From Gracilaria gracilis (Eukaryota > Rhodophyta > Florideophyceae > Gracilariales > Gracilariaceae): DNA of 64,000 nucleotides. Of this stretch, positions 52,321 through 63,000 are shown piece after piece; the stretch's first letter is position 1, and each line of letters starts with the position of its first letter. The stretch lies in assembly GCA_030374805.1 (NCBI GenBank), contig JARGSG010000033.1, forward strand, positions 1-64,000. The letters run 5' to 3'. The notes beneath the pieces were generated by a model that was given only the letters and a program-made list of their open reading frames with translations, did no database searches and was not told where the DNA came from. The translations under genes were made by a program, and so were the position numbers.

Positions 52321-55300
52321 CTAATCGCTGCGCTGACCCATTGACGGGTCGGCGGAGACCGTCTTTTCGGTGCGTCTTGCCTTCTGCGCTTCTTCCGAGC
52401 AAGGCGTAGAAGTAGCCAAGGACTTGGACGCCGGCCCACGAGAGTTCTCATCACTAACAGTGGTTTTCGCCGCAGGGGTAACTTCGTCTTCATTACTGAC
52501 ATTCGCCTCCACCGAGGATCCCACACGCGTGTGCGTTAGCGGCGATATTCCCGATCCGGGCTCCTGTCTCTTTGAGAGCTCAAGCACGTCAGCCAATCCA
52601 GCAGATGCCGGAGCAGCCTGAACGCGATTACGTGAGTCCTCCCCTTCCTTAGGGTGCGATACGGCAGCTGATACTACCGTAGCCGGGGGTCGAACTCGAG
52701 TTGAGTGCGTAGGTGTAGCGCGTAACGGCAGGCTATCCTTAACCAGCTCTGATACCTCAAGTAGGTTCGATAAACCCCTTTCCTGGTGCGGGAGAATCGA
52801 CGGGCGGTTCGCGCTGTCCCCGTTTGCTTCCGTTCCTTCCTGTGTTGCAGGTACTTCAGTTCCGGTTTCCGGTAGCGTTACCAATTCTTGGAGTGGGCTC
52901 GGTGCCCTGTAGACGCGATCGCGTGATATCCGTTCGTGTTGGTTATTAATTTCCAGCACGACGGTGTCTCCAGACATGGAAATAACCTTGTAGGGTCCAT
53001 CCGCAATCGGCGATAACTTGTGGTGGCGTTCTTTCTCCGGGTCATAATATTCCTTACGAAGGAACACATAATCTCCTACCTGTAAGTTAGGTAACGCTCT
53101 CAGAATTCGGCTATCAAAGTTGCGCTTGTAGGCGAGCTGAGCCCTGTCCATAGAGGCACGTGCTGCCGGTACCAGCTTGGTGAGCCATTTCTTCCACGCA
53201 TCGCGGTACAAGCCCGGTGACGGGAACGTATCCAGAGTTGGCTGCGACTCGATGGCTAGAGGAGGTGGTCTCCTCGACAGTACCAGTTCAAATGGTGAGA
53301 GTCCTGTTACCCGATGAACCTGGGTGTTGTATGCATACGTGATAGCGTCCGTGAACTGATCCCACGTCTTGGGATGATCTGCCACATAGGATCTCAAAGC
53401 ACCAAGGATGGTTCGATTAAATCTTTCTACTTGTCCGTTCGCTTGCGGATGATAGGTCGTAGTGAATAAATTTCTAATATCCAGGATCCTACACACATCT
53501 TGAAAGAACTTCGAGCAGAATTGAGAGCCGTTATCGGAAAGTAACTGTACCGGTGGGCCATACACAAAGACCCAGTGGGTAACAAACGCTTGAGCCACAG
53601 CGGCTGCTGTTATCCGTTTGAGCGGCACTGTTCTAACCAATTTAGAGAACCTGTCGGTGATGACCAGTAGGTACCGGTTCCCTCGAGAGGTCTTAATCCA
53701 TTCTCCAAGAATGTCAATGGTGACGAACTCCAGCGGTGCCCGTGCGGGAAACAACGTTAACTCCTTCGAGTACTTTCTTAATTTGACGTCATTCTTGGCA
53801 CACGCCTGACAGGAGCGGCGGATTGCGTAACAGTCGAACGCCATTGCGGGCCAATAGAAGTCCCTTCTTAAGGTGAGATAAAGCTTCCTTCCTCCCGAGT
53901 GGGCTCCCAACTTCACATAGTGAGACAAGTGTAGTACGGGACTCTGTAAGGAGTGATGTACCACCATTTGTGGGTTGGTTTCAACCGTTCGCACCAAGTA
54001 GCCTTGGTCATTCACCTGGAAATGTATCCTATACCCACCGTTCAGACGGGCCCTAACCTGTATACAAAAGGGATCCATCTGCTGTTCCCTTATTATCTCC
54101 TCGGGCGAAATCGGTACAAATGACCCGGTATCCGGTTCTACAGTCTGTGTGGCGAGAATATCGTCAAACTCATCATCCGATAGGATTTCTGTCTTCCCCT
54201 CATCGAGGTCACCAACCATAAAGCATGGTATCTTTTCCGTGTCCTCGGTGGGTTCAGCTTCTGCTGCAGTGCCCAAACGGGATAGAGCGTCTGCCTGCAA
54301 GTTCAAGGAGCCTTTCTTGTACACTACTTCAAAGTCAAATTCCGAGAGCCGGAGTCTCCATCTCATCAGTCGACCTGACGGTTCGGTAATTTCCATGAGC
54401 CAGCGTAGGCAAAAATGGTCCGTGTGTACCCGAAAATGGGTTCCCATCAAGTATGGTCTCAACGTTGAGAGGGCCCATACGACGGCAAGGCATTCCTTCT
54501 CTGAAACGGAGTAATTCCGTTCGTGCACATTCAGTGATCTCGACCAATACCCAATAGGGTGACGTTTGCCAGATTCTTCCACCTGAAACAACGCACAACC
54601 AACTTGGTTCGCACTCGCATCAGTGTCAACCTCGTAGGGTAAGCCTGGTTTCGGCAGGCCCAAGACTGGTGGCGACGTTACGGCTTCAATTAGTGCCGCA
54701 AATGCGGACGCTTCCGCATTGCCAAAGGGTTCCAATTCCACTGGTCTTCCTTTCATCAGGAGTTTGTTCAACGGCGAAGCGATATCCGACAAGTTCGGCA
54801 CGAAAGGACGGTAAACATTACACAGGCCTAAGAAGGATCGAAGCTCAGTTTGAGTTCTTGGGTGGTTCGCCTCTTTCAAGGATTTTACCCGCACCTCGTC
54901 AATTGAGAGCTTCCCTGGGCAAATAATATGCCCAAGATACTTAACCGATTCGGTGAAAAACTCGCACTTCTTAAGCTTCAAGGTAATCCCTGCGTCCCGT
55001 AAAACGGTCATAACTTCCCTTACATGGGTGAGATGGTCCTCCATGTTATTGGAAAAGACGACGATGTCGTCCAAGTATACCAAACAGGTGGTCCACTTGA
55101 ACCTAGCCAGGAGGATATCAACCGCACGCTGAAACGTTGCGGGGGCGTTCGTTAACCCAAAGGGCATTCTCCGAAAACGGTACAGGCCTTGATGGCACAC
55201 GAAGGCCGTCTTATCCTTATCTTCTTCCCTTATGGGCACTTGCCAGTATCCCCAATTGGCATCTAAAGTGGTAAACACTTTCGCGCTCCCTAGAGAATCG

Positions 55301-56811
55301 ATATATTCGTCCATACGTGGAATCGGGTATACGTCCTTCACTGTAACCGCATTTAACTTTCGGTAATCCATACAAAATCTCCATGATCCATCCGGCTTCG
55401 GCACCAAAACAGCTGGTGACGCCCCAGGGGATTGAGCGGGCTCAATAACGTTGGCTGGGAGCATCTTCTCGACTTGAGCTTTTTCCTCTTCTCGGGCCTT
55501 CGATCCTGCCCTGTAAGGGTGTTGCGCAATGGGCCGAGTGTTCGGAAGTAGATCGATGCAATGCTCTGTGACTCCAATTTTTCCGAGAGTACCATCCCAC
55601 ATGGGCGTAAACTCGCGGAGCATCTCGCGTAGCTTCTCCCGATGGGACTCCGGTACGTGCTCCAAATTGAGCTTCATTAACTCCTCAACAGGGTTCGTCT
55701 GTTCAGTGCCAGGTGGCAACGGCTTAACCTCAAAAGGTGCTGGGGTGTCTGAACCCGAGTTCTTCTGGGTATCATCCGTATCGGCTTCAAGCGACTCATT
55801 CCGTAATTCGGCGAATTCGGCGGCCTCCTCCCCCTCCTTAGGGTCAGATACACCGAGCACGGTTCCAATCGGAATCTTCGTGGGTATCACTGCAGCGGGG
55901 TGCGGTAGTACCGTGCCAATTACTTGGTTCTTTGTTAACCATTGTTTGGTTTTGCCAAGATTGGCAACGAGGACCTTAAAGGCTTCATCCGGTTGATTCG
56001 TTACGACTCCATTAGCCAAAGCGATCTGGCGCTCTTCGTATAGTGCCAGTGACGGCTGCACTGTGTATTGACCAAACTGTTTGGTGACGACTTCAACCCA
56101 CACCTGGGACTCCGGCGGAAGGTGCACCGATTTGAGCACGTGCAACTTCGTTGATGCCACTGTGCCTTTGGTAGGCTGATGTGCAACCAAAAGCGGTACG
56201 TGTTTCCGCGTAGCGGCTCGCAGAGGTCTCCGGACAATCGGAATTATTGAACCGTCTTCCATTTCTATGGTACGCTTCCGAGGACGGATATTTTCTACAA
56301 ACCTGTCACAGAAATCACAACCCAGTATAACTGGTGCGGCTAGCGAATCGCAAACGACGAAATCTACCTTCACGAGGTGCCTTTCTAATCTTACCAGGAG
56401 CGAAATGTAACCAGCCGTACTAATCGGATTATTGTTGGCATCCGAAATATCCATTGATGGACCGTAACGAACACGTTCCTGAAGAGCAGGCGGTATCAGT
56501 TTCCTGTGAATAAGGTTAGGAGCAGCGCCTGTGTCTAGGACCGACAACTGACGAATCATAAAATGTTCTGAAAGGCCGAGATCGGCGTAAACTTTATAGA
56601 TCCGCTTGGCCATAACCAGGATTCTATCCGGGAGACGGGGATTACGGGCCCGTATCCACGGTCGACAAAGAACACAAAAGTGTTCCGAATCCACGTCGGT
56701 GGCTGCCAATTTCCTTGATAGGATCGTAACAGTCGGGGAGCGAAGCGGAGGCGCCTCGGGCGTGTTCTGCTTCGACTTGGAAGACGCCCCTCCCGTCGGG
56801 GAGACTCCCAT
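52321..56811 (-). CDS. Family D Pol: protease, RT, RNase H, integrase
   Basis: This intact frame of 1496 codons starts from an ATG at 56811 and overlaps the end of gag by 256 bp in the -1 frame. The retropepsin has Asp93 (VLDTGAAPN). The RT has FCMDYRKLN and the catalytic YLDD at about residue 579. RNase H begins near VDTDASANQ and includes SEKECLAVVW. The integrase has an HHCC finger (HLSHYVKLGAH, CQAC) and a core with Asp about 1031 (TIDILGEW), Asp about 1091 (SDNGSQF) and Glu about 1128 (GQVERFN). A long disordered Thr/Ser/Pro-rich tail follows. Two purine tracts inside the frame (55825-55840 and 52638-52651) encode Pro-Lys-Glu-Gly and resemble the terminal polypurine tract. The chromodomain lies downstream, out of frame. 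Confidence 0.92.
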   Translation of the reverse strand: MGVSPTGGASSKSKQNTPEAPPLRSPTVTILSRKLAATDVDSEHFCVLCRPWIRARNPRLPDRILVMAKRIYKVYADLGLSEHFMIRQLSVLDTGAAPNLIHRKLIPPALQERVRYGPSMDISDANNNPISTAGYISLLVRLERHLVKVDFVVCDSLAAPVILGCDFCDRFVENIRPRKRTIEMEDGSIIPIVRRPLRAATRKHVPLLVAHQPTKGTVASTKLHVLKSVHLPPESQVWVEVVTKQFGQYTVQPSLALYEERQIALANGVVTNQPDEAFKVLVANLGKTKQWLTKNQVIGTVLPHPAAVIPTKIPIGTVLGVSDPKEGEEAAEFAELRNESLEADTDDTQKNSGSDTPAPFEVKPLPPGTEQTNPVEELMKLNLEHVPESHREKLREMLREFTPMWDGTLGKIGVTEHCIDLLPNTRPIAQHPYRAGSKAREEEKAQVEKMLPANVIEPAQSPGASPAVLVPKPDGSWRFCMDYRKLNAVTVKDVYPIPRMDEYIDSLGSAKVFTTLDANWGYWQVPIREEDKDKTAFVCHQGLYRFRRMPFGLTNAPATFQRAVDILLARFKWTTCLVYLDDIVVFSNNMEDHLTHVREVMTVLRDAGITLKLKKCEFFTESVKYLGHIICPGKLSIDEVRVKSLKEANHPRTQTELRSFLGLCNVYRPFVPNLSDIASPLNKLLMKGRPVELEPFGNAEASAFAALIEAVTSPPVLGLPKPGLPYEVDTDASANQVGCALFQVEESGKRHPIGYWSRSLNVHERNYSVSEKECLAVVWALSTLRPYLMGTHFRVHTDHFCLRWLMEITEPSGRLMRWRLRLSEFDFEVVYKKGSLNLQADALSRLGTAAEAEPTEDTEKIPCFMVGDLDEGKTEILSDDEFDDILATQTVEPDTGSFVPISPEEIIREQQMDPFCIQVRARLNGGYRIHFQVNDQGYLVRTVETNPQMVVHHSLQSPVLHLSHYVKLGAHSGGRKLYLTLRRDFYWPAMAFDCYAIRRSCQACAKNDVKLRKYSKELTLFPARAPLEFVTIDILGEWIKTSRGNRYLLVITDRFSKLVRTVPLKRITAAAVAQAFVTHWVFVYGPPVQLLSDNGSQFCSKFFQDVCRILDIRNLFTTTYHPQANGQVERFNRTILGALRSYVADHPKTWDQFTDAITYAYNTQVHRVTGLSPFELVLSRRPPPLAIESQPTLDTFPSPGLYRDAWKKWLTKLVPAARASMDRAQLAYKRNFDSRILRALPNLQVGDYVFLRKEYYDPEKERHHKLSPIADGPYKVISMSGDTVVLEINNQHERISRDRVYRAPSPLQELVTLPETGTEVPATQEGTEANGDSANRPSILPHQERGLSNLLEVSELVKDSLPLRATPTHSTRVRPPATVVSAAVSHPKEGEDSRNRVQAAPASAGLADVLELSKRQEPGSGISPLTHTRVGSSVEANVSNEDEVTPAAKTTVSDENSRGPASKSLATSTPCSEEAQKARRTEKTVSADPSMGQRSD

Positions 56812-57763
56812 ATTTGGTTTTTCGGAGCCGGAACCGCCTGATGTGGGCGATTTCCTTCCGCGGGAACTACCTGATTCCCGTATACCGGTTCGCGACGCTG
56901 AGCCTGAAGGTTATTCTGCCCGAAGGCAGGGTTACCATGCATGGTTCCAGCAGCTCCCTGAAGGGCCAACGAATGCTTAGCGCCTTCATAGGATGTTCTG
57001 GGGACCCGTGCCTGTTCCTCGGGCGTCAGAGACTCGAACTCAGTGACGATCTTCAACCTATTCCGTGCCGGGACCGTGCACTGCGGTGAGATATGACCAA
57101 ATTCATAACATTCGAAGCAGATCACTGCGGTTGAACCATCGGTGGGACGCGCTATAACACGACCCTGCTGGGTGCTATCCCTCCATCCTGGGCGAGTTGT
57201 CCTCATCATGCGACCTCCATAGGGTATCGATGCTGCCGGAACTCGGCGGTCCTGACCATACAAGGCCGGATCGCACTCCGTAGACGGCACCGTGGTTGAC
57301 GGCAATTCCGAGGTGGCAATTGAAGTGCCGATAGAACTCGGATTACTACCTATGAGGTGCACATTATCCATGTCCATACTGGCTTCATTCTCATATGAAA
57401 GGGCCAGAGAAGAGTCAGAATTATTGGCAAACAGTACCTTACGAGGCTTCGACTTGGAGGGACGCCGAGCTCGGAGCGTATCCCCTTCAGCCTGGGCGTA
57501 CTGTACCAATTCCAAATAAGTTATCTTCCGATTCTCCTCCCGATAACGGGCTACCAGTGCTCGAATCGCAGGATTCAGCCCATCGACAAACATCGCACAT
57601 CTCTCCTGTGAAGGATGAACATTACCACAGCGGTGGAAAGCCTTATTCAGGCGCGTTGAATAAGCCGTTTCCGTTCCTTCCAGACGTTGCTTCAGTTCCC
57701 TAAGGGCCGACGTAGCCTGCTGAATGGCATGACCAGTAGCGTATGACCTTAAGAGGTAAGGAA
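56556..57763 (-). pseudogene. Family D Gag, N-terminally truncated
   Basis: The remaining part starts in the middle of the Gag domain (YLLRSYATGHAIQQ, then RCGNVHPSQERC) and includes an intact CX2CX4HX4C knuckle, CFECYEFGHISPQC. Upstream codons are replaced by the plus-strand LTR that begins at 57764. The Gag frame ends at 56556, overlapping pol. Confidence 0.85.
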
Positions 57764-58760
57764 TGTGGAGCAATGGCTATCCGATGTCGGCACGATGAAG
57801 TTTCTCATAACGGAGCTCTACCCATTGGGCACTGACGTGTCAGACTATGAATATGGACCCCGTTTCGGGTGGATTTGGAAATATTATTGGGACGTACCTT
57901 GTTAGGTGAATCTGGGATAGAACCTATGAAATAGGTGTACAGTAGGGCTTTGTGGCATATTTGTCCAAATATTTGGCGTCACACCCGCTGGGTAGATACT
58001 TTGGCACCCTGACACTGGGTTGTCCACGTGTAGAGCCCTCGTGGGAGTGCGCAGCCCTAGATACAGTAGATAGTATATATGCTCGGGCGATCTCGCCCTG
58101 GAGCCACTAAGTAAAACTCACCTGAGTCGTATCTTCTTCTTGAAGTACGTGGTCTTCATCCAGAAGGCTGAGCCATGGTTGTTACTGCCTACGTAGGTTC
58201 ACGACTCCTCTAAGGAGAGTAACCACGACTGGTCTCGGTACAATCACCCCTCAGGGTCCCTAAGGAAGTTCTTTACTACCAGTTTCTGGCTCGTTTCGCT
58301 AATTGCCCCAGTATCAGGTCGTATTTGCTGTCGTTCACCGAGGTACCGGATCTTTGTTTAGTTCATCGTTTTCCTGGTGCAGGTCTCGCTTCCGTCTCTG
58401 TATAGAGTTATATTTTGACACACGTGTGTGTGTGTCTCGTTCCGCTATCGGCCCTGTCCCCGCCGTTGGCACGGGCCGTAGCTTCGCTCGTGTGGTTCTC
58501 CGTAGGAGCACTACACCGTCTTACGGCACCCTTCGCTCCACTTCTGGACTCGTTCTCTCGTGACCCGTCGTCTGTTATTCCTCTCTAGGCCCACCCTCTG
58601 CTTTACGTCTGCAGGTTATTCCAGTACCGTCTCCGGTTTACACCCGGCTGCCACACGGCACGCGCAAGGGCAGAGGGCTCTACTTCTGAGTTCGCCCTTT
58701 TGTGGGAGCAGGACTCGGACACCCTGGTGGACACGTACCCTCTTTGGGGTTTGCTCTACA
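57764..58760 (+). mobile_element. D-type LTR, left copy of the short element
   Basis: TGTGGAGCAATGG to TTTGCTCTACA, 997 bp, inserted into or fused with D gag. Confidence 0.9.
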
Positions 58761-59075
58761 ATTTCTGGATCATATCGATAACGATGGGTGCGCTTGAGGT
58801 TGATCCTGGACGATAGTTTCCTTGTTAAGGTTGGTACCGATTGACACGGTGAGCGTTGCTTATGAAATCCGAACTTGGATTGCGTTCACTCCTGGGAGTT
58901 CTTTTCTACAGTTTGAACTGCCTGTGTCAGGTGTTTCACAAATCTGTAGTGGTTCTGGTATTGGTTCTGAAATCCGTGAATGGAGTCCAGTCCTTCACTC
59001 TCGTGGAGTTCTGACACCCATGTCTGGTGATGTAACCACTCGTGGTGGCTCCGCCTAAGAAGGGGGTAAGGGTTT
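58761..59075 (+). other. 315-bp interior of the short element
   Basis: Non-coding. It carries a polypurine tract at its right end and a possible weak primer site (TGGATCATATCGATAACG) near its left end. Confidence 0.5.
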
Positions 59076-60070
59076 TGTGAAGCAATGGCAATCCGATGTC
59101 GGCACAATGAAGGTTCTCATAATGGAGCTCTATCCATCGAGCCCTGACGTGTCAGAATATGAATATGGACCCCGTTTCGGGTGAAATTGGAAATATTGTT
59201 GGGACGTACATTGTTAGGTGAATCGGGGATAGAACCTATGAAATAGGTGTACAGTAGGGCTTTGTGGCATATTTGTCCAAATATTTGGCGTCACACCCGC
59301 TGGGTAGATACTTTGGCACCCTGACACTGGGTTGTCCACGTGTAGAGCCCTCGTGGGAGTGCGCAGCCTTAGATACAGTAGATAGTATATATGCTCGGGC
59401 GATCTCGCCCTGGAGCCACTAAGTAAAACTCACCTGAGTCGTATCTTCTTCTTGAAGTACGTGGTCTTCATCCCGAAGGCTGGGCCATGGTTGTTACTGC
59501 CTACGTAGGTTCACGGCTCCTCTACGGAGAGTAACCACGACTGGTCTTGGTACAATCACCCCTCAGGGTCCCTAAGGAAGTTCTTTACTACCAGTTTCTG
59601 GCTTGTTTCGCTAATTACCTCAGTATCAGGTTGTATTTATTGTCGTTCACCGAGGTAGTGGATCTTTGTTCAGTTCATCGTTTTCCTGATGCAGGCCTCG
59701 TTTCCGCCTCTGTATAGAGTTATATCTGGACACTCGTGTGTGTGTCTCGTTCCGCTATCGGCCCTGTTCCCGCCGTTGGCACGGGCCGTAGCTTCGCTCG
59801 TTTGGTTCTCCGTAGGAGCATTACACCGTCTTACGGCACCCTTCGCTCCACTTCTAGACTCGTTCTCTCTTGATCCGTCGTCGGTTATTCCTCTCTAGGC
59901 CTACGCTCTTCTTTACGTCTGCAGGTTATTCCAGTACCGTCTCCGGTTTACACCCGGCTGCCACGCGGCACGCGCACGGGCAGAGGGCTCTACTTCTGAG
60001 TTCGCCCTTTTGTGGGAGCAGGACTCGGACACCCTGGTGGACACGTACCCTCTTTGGGGTTTGCTCTACA
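59076..60070 (+). mobile_element. D-type LTR, right copy of the short element
   Basis: TGTGAAGCAATGG to TTTGCTCTACA, 995 bp. It is close to the left copy and to the D 3' LTR and carries CCC-N3-6-GGG motifs such as CCCCGTTTCGGG. Confidence 0.9.
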
Positions 60071-63000
60071 AGTTTTGCGTTCTACTTCCGTCGCTCGGCG
60101 TCGCCATCTTATCCAGTTTATGGAAATTCTCATGCTAACGAGATCGTATTCTACTGCCCACATACGGTGGTATCGATTTTGAGAATCACCCTCTGGGTTA
60201 GTATGGACACGCCGGAACAGTCGGACGATCTTCTGTTTTTGAATTCTGAACCCTTGATAGGGACGATATGGCTGAGTTTTACGAAGTCCCGTTCCGGAAA
60301 TTCATGCCGCAGTAGGGATGGTTTTGATCCCGCATCGCGCTTGTTGATTCTCGCGAACAGGGCTTGAATTCCATAAGATGGCTTTTTTGGTTATTGACCG
60401 CACACGGTAGAACTTTGGTTTGATGTATACCCGAACTGGGGAAGATATATTGTTATTGCAGAACCCTACTCGGTATGTGATCAATCCGCTCTGAAATGTT
60501 CGGCATTGGTTCTCAACTTACCGCTGATTTGGTGCATGACGTCGTTTTCGTCACTGAGTGCAATGCAGAGTCAGTTCGCGTCCTCTTTCTATAGATTGTG
60601 TTGAGAAGAACCGCTGTAGGTGATCGAAAATGCCACAAATGGAAAGAACTCATGATGAGGTCGTACCAATATTGGTTTATGGAGATTGTTGTTCCGAGTG
60701 CTTCGGCTTCGTTACTGGTTCTTTGTCGCGGAAGGATTGGTGCCCATATGGGTATTCTACGATCCGGAAACGGTTTTATCGCTACTGACACTGTCGTTCA
60801 AAACCGCCTACGCACGCCATATTGGTTACTATGAAAACCCCTAAACCTACTATTGGTTACTACCAACGTTGGTTCTGATCTTATCACCCTTGCTTGGGAA
60901 ACTACAGTTGAGCCCAAGTTGGTAAGTTCATGCCGCATCATGGACATCTGAGCTGGTGTATCGCTGTCGCGGAGGTTACCCAAGAAGTTGGTTTGACGCC
61001 CTGAATTGGTGGGTTAATGGTTAACCGCAAGCGATGCAAGATCGACGCTGAAGTTGTTCCCGTACGGGCAAGACGCGTAATCGTTCTACCGTTCTCGGTT
61101 TCACATGACTTAGTACCGAGTGTTCGGTGTGCTGCTACGTGGTCGCAGTGAAAAGAAGTGGAGAGTCAGTTCGGGTACCTTTGCTGTAGGTTCTGTGAGA
61201 ATAATCGCAGTCTGTTTTCGCAAATGCCACGCATGGAAAGAATTCGTAATCAGGTTGCACCAGTATTTGGTCATGAAGTTGTAGCTCCACTTTGTTCGGA
61301 TTGTCTCTGGATCTAAACGTCGTCGTCGGATGAGCGCCAGACAATGGAGATGGCAGTTTAAAGTTGCCTTGGTGAAGGATTTACCGTCGTCGGTACGCGT
61401 GATGAACCGCTTTCGGCTAAACCCGCGGATAGGTGATGATAGACAGAAACCCGGACCGGTGGTATTGTCCTAACGCTCACGCGCGTCGATTCCTCGATCA
61501 AGACAGAAGTCAGCATTGAAGTCGGGGCTACCCCTGTTGGAAAGACGGCTATTAGTGATGAGAACCTACGTGGGCAAACTTCCAAGTCGTTGGCTACTTC
61601 TACGCCTCGATCGCATGAGGTGCAGAAGGTAACATGTATCGAAAAGACGGGTTTCGCCGACCCGTCGATAGGTCAGCGCTACGACGAGCCCCATGGGAGA
61701 AACCTGCCGTATGTATAGATGAAAATGAAGAATCCTTGTGGATAACGCTGAAAAGTCTGGTTCAGGAAGTGTACGCATGCAATTTGCATGAAGGAACCTT
61801 GACAGGTGGGCTGTGTGGCGCAGTAGTCTTCGTGGGAAGCGCGCCGTCATCGGCAGATAATTTGCAGAAGTGCCGCTCGCGTATGCAAAATTGCACGTAC
61901 CGGTGGCCGGTCAAAATACCTAATTTTTTGAGTGCCAGCGGCTGGCGGTGCATGCGCATGCGCGCGCGCGGTTGCAAAGTGGCACGACAAATTGATTTAT
62001 TTGATTTTTTCGCTTGCCACCGCGCATGGCGTTTCCGGAATCAGACGAGAGTGCACATGGCCACTTGGCAGATTTGTCGCCCAATAGGGATGCGTTGCAC
62101 TCCATAACGTGCCAGAGTGCCAAGCCAATCACATGGCGCTGCATTGTTGCAACCCCCCGCCATGTGCAATGGAGTGGTATGTTGCGGTGGCCCGGTGAAT
62201 CCGCTACCCTGCACAGGGAGTGTCAAACGCAGTATCTCCGTCACAACGGCTCTCCCGCGTCAAGAAGGAACTTCGCCTAGATCAGGAACATTGCCATTCG
62301 TTGGTTTCTTGCCCGTTTGGGATGACAGTTGGCTCACCGACTCCGAAAGTGAAGCGCTTTCACTGGAAATCACTTGCGTTTGGTTTGGTAGCCGAAAACG
62401 GAATGTAGGAATTCTCCGTCACGAAGGCTAGTGCCTTTTTCCATAGGGCAGATCAGCGACCCCGAAGCCAGACTCCAACCGTCACCGTTGTACACCCACT
62501 TGGTCTCCGAAAGAAAACAAAGCCTAGTGTCGGGAACAACGCAGGAAACAGCAGAAGTCATTGTATGGAGTGCTGTTGCAAGTATCATATGCCTGTGCGT
62601 CAGGAAGAAAGAGAAGTAACCCGCGCGGATATAGTACATCTTAGCATTCCGAAGTCGGTTTGTACCATGTTATGGTGTTCTGGATGGTTTCTTACGCTTT
62701 GGTAACCGTTATACGGTGGTAGGCTTTTGTTCAACGAGACGTTCGCTTGGCCTCCATGTCTTGGGATTGATGGAAAGGTTGATACGCTCTGTAGCGACAA
62801 CAAATGGTATGATATGATGGGATTTGAACTCCGATCAACCGGATATCTCTCACATGAGATGTGTCTACAATGAAGTGCCCCGATTCAAGGAAGACGTTTT
62901 AAAGTATTGAAGTGTCCCAGAAGGGAAGTTAGCCAGTATGCTGGAGTGTGCTTTTGCGCAAATGAGTGAGTCACGCGTTGCACAATCACCGAGACACCGG

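Larger units (their letters stand above)
47860..57763 (-). mobile_element. Large chromovirus-type element, family D
   Basis: On the minus strand: N-terminally truncated gag, an intact 1496-codon pol, a 460-bp non-coding insert, a separate chromodomain frame, a 638-codon antisense ORF, a polypurine tract and a 995-bp 3' LTR. The 5' LTR and primer site are missing because another LTR (57764) interrupts gag. The left end interrupts element C. Confidence 0.9.
57764..60070 (+). mobile_element. Short two-LTR element without coding capacity
   Basis: Two D-type LTRs in the same orientation (57764-58760 and 59076-60070) enclose only 315 bp. The enclosed part ends in a polypurine tract (CTAAGAAGGGGGTAAGGG) directly before the second LTR, as in terminal-repeat retrotransposons in miniature. 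No clear primer site follows the first LTR, and the outer flanks (AGGAA, AGTTT) do not match. It may therefore be a recombination product rather than a clean insertion. Confidence 0.6.

Noticed and set aside
57764-60070. A clean insertion of the short two-LTR element with a target duplication
   Set aside because: The flanking five bases (AGGAA and AGTTT) do not match and no convincing primer site follows the first LTR.
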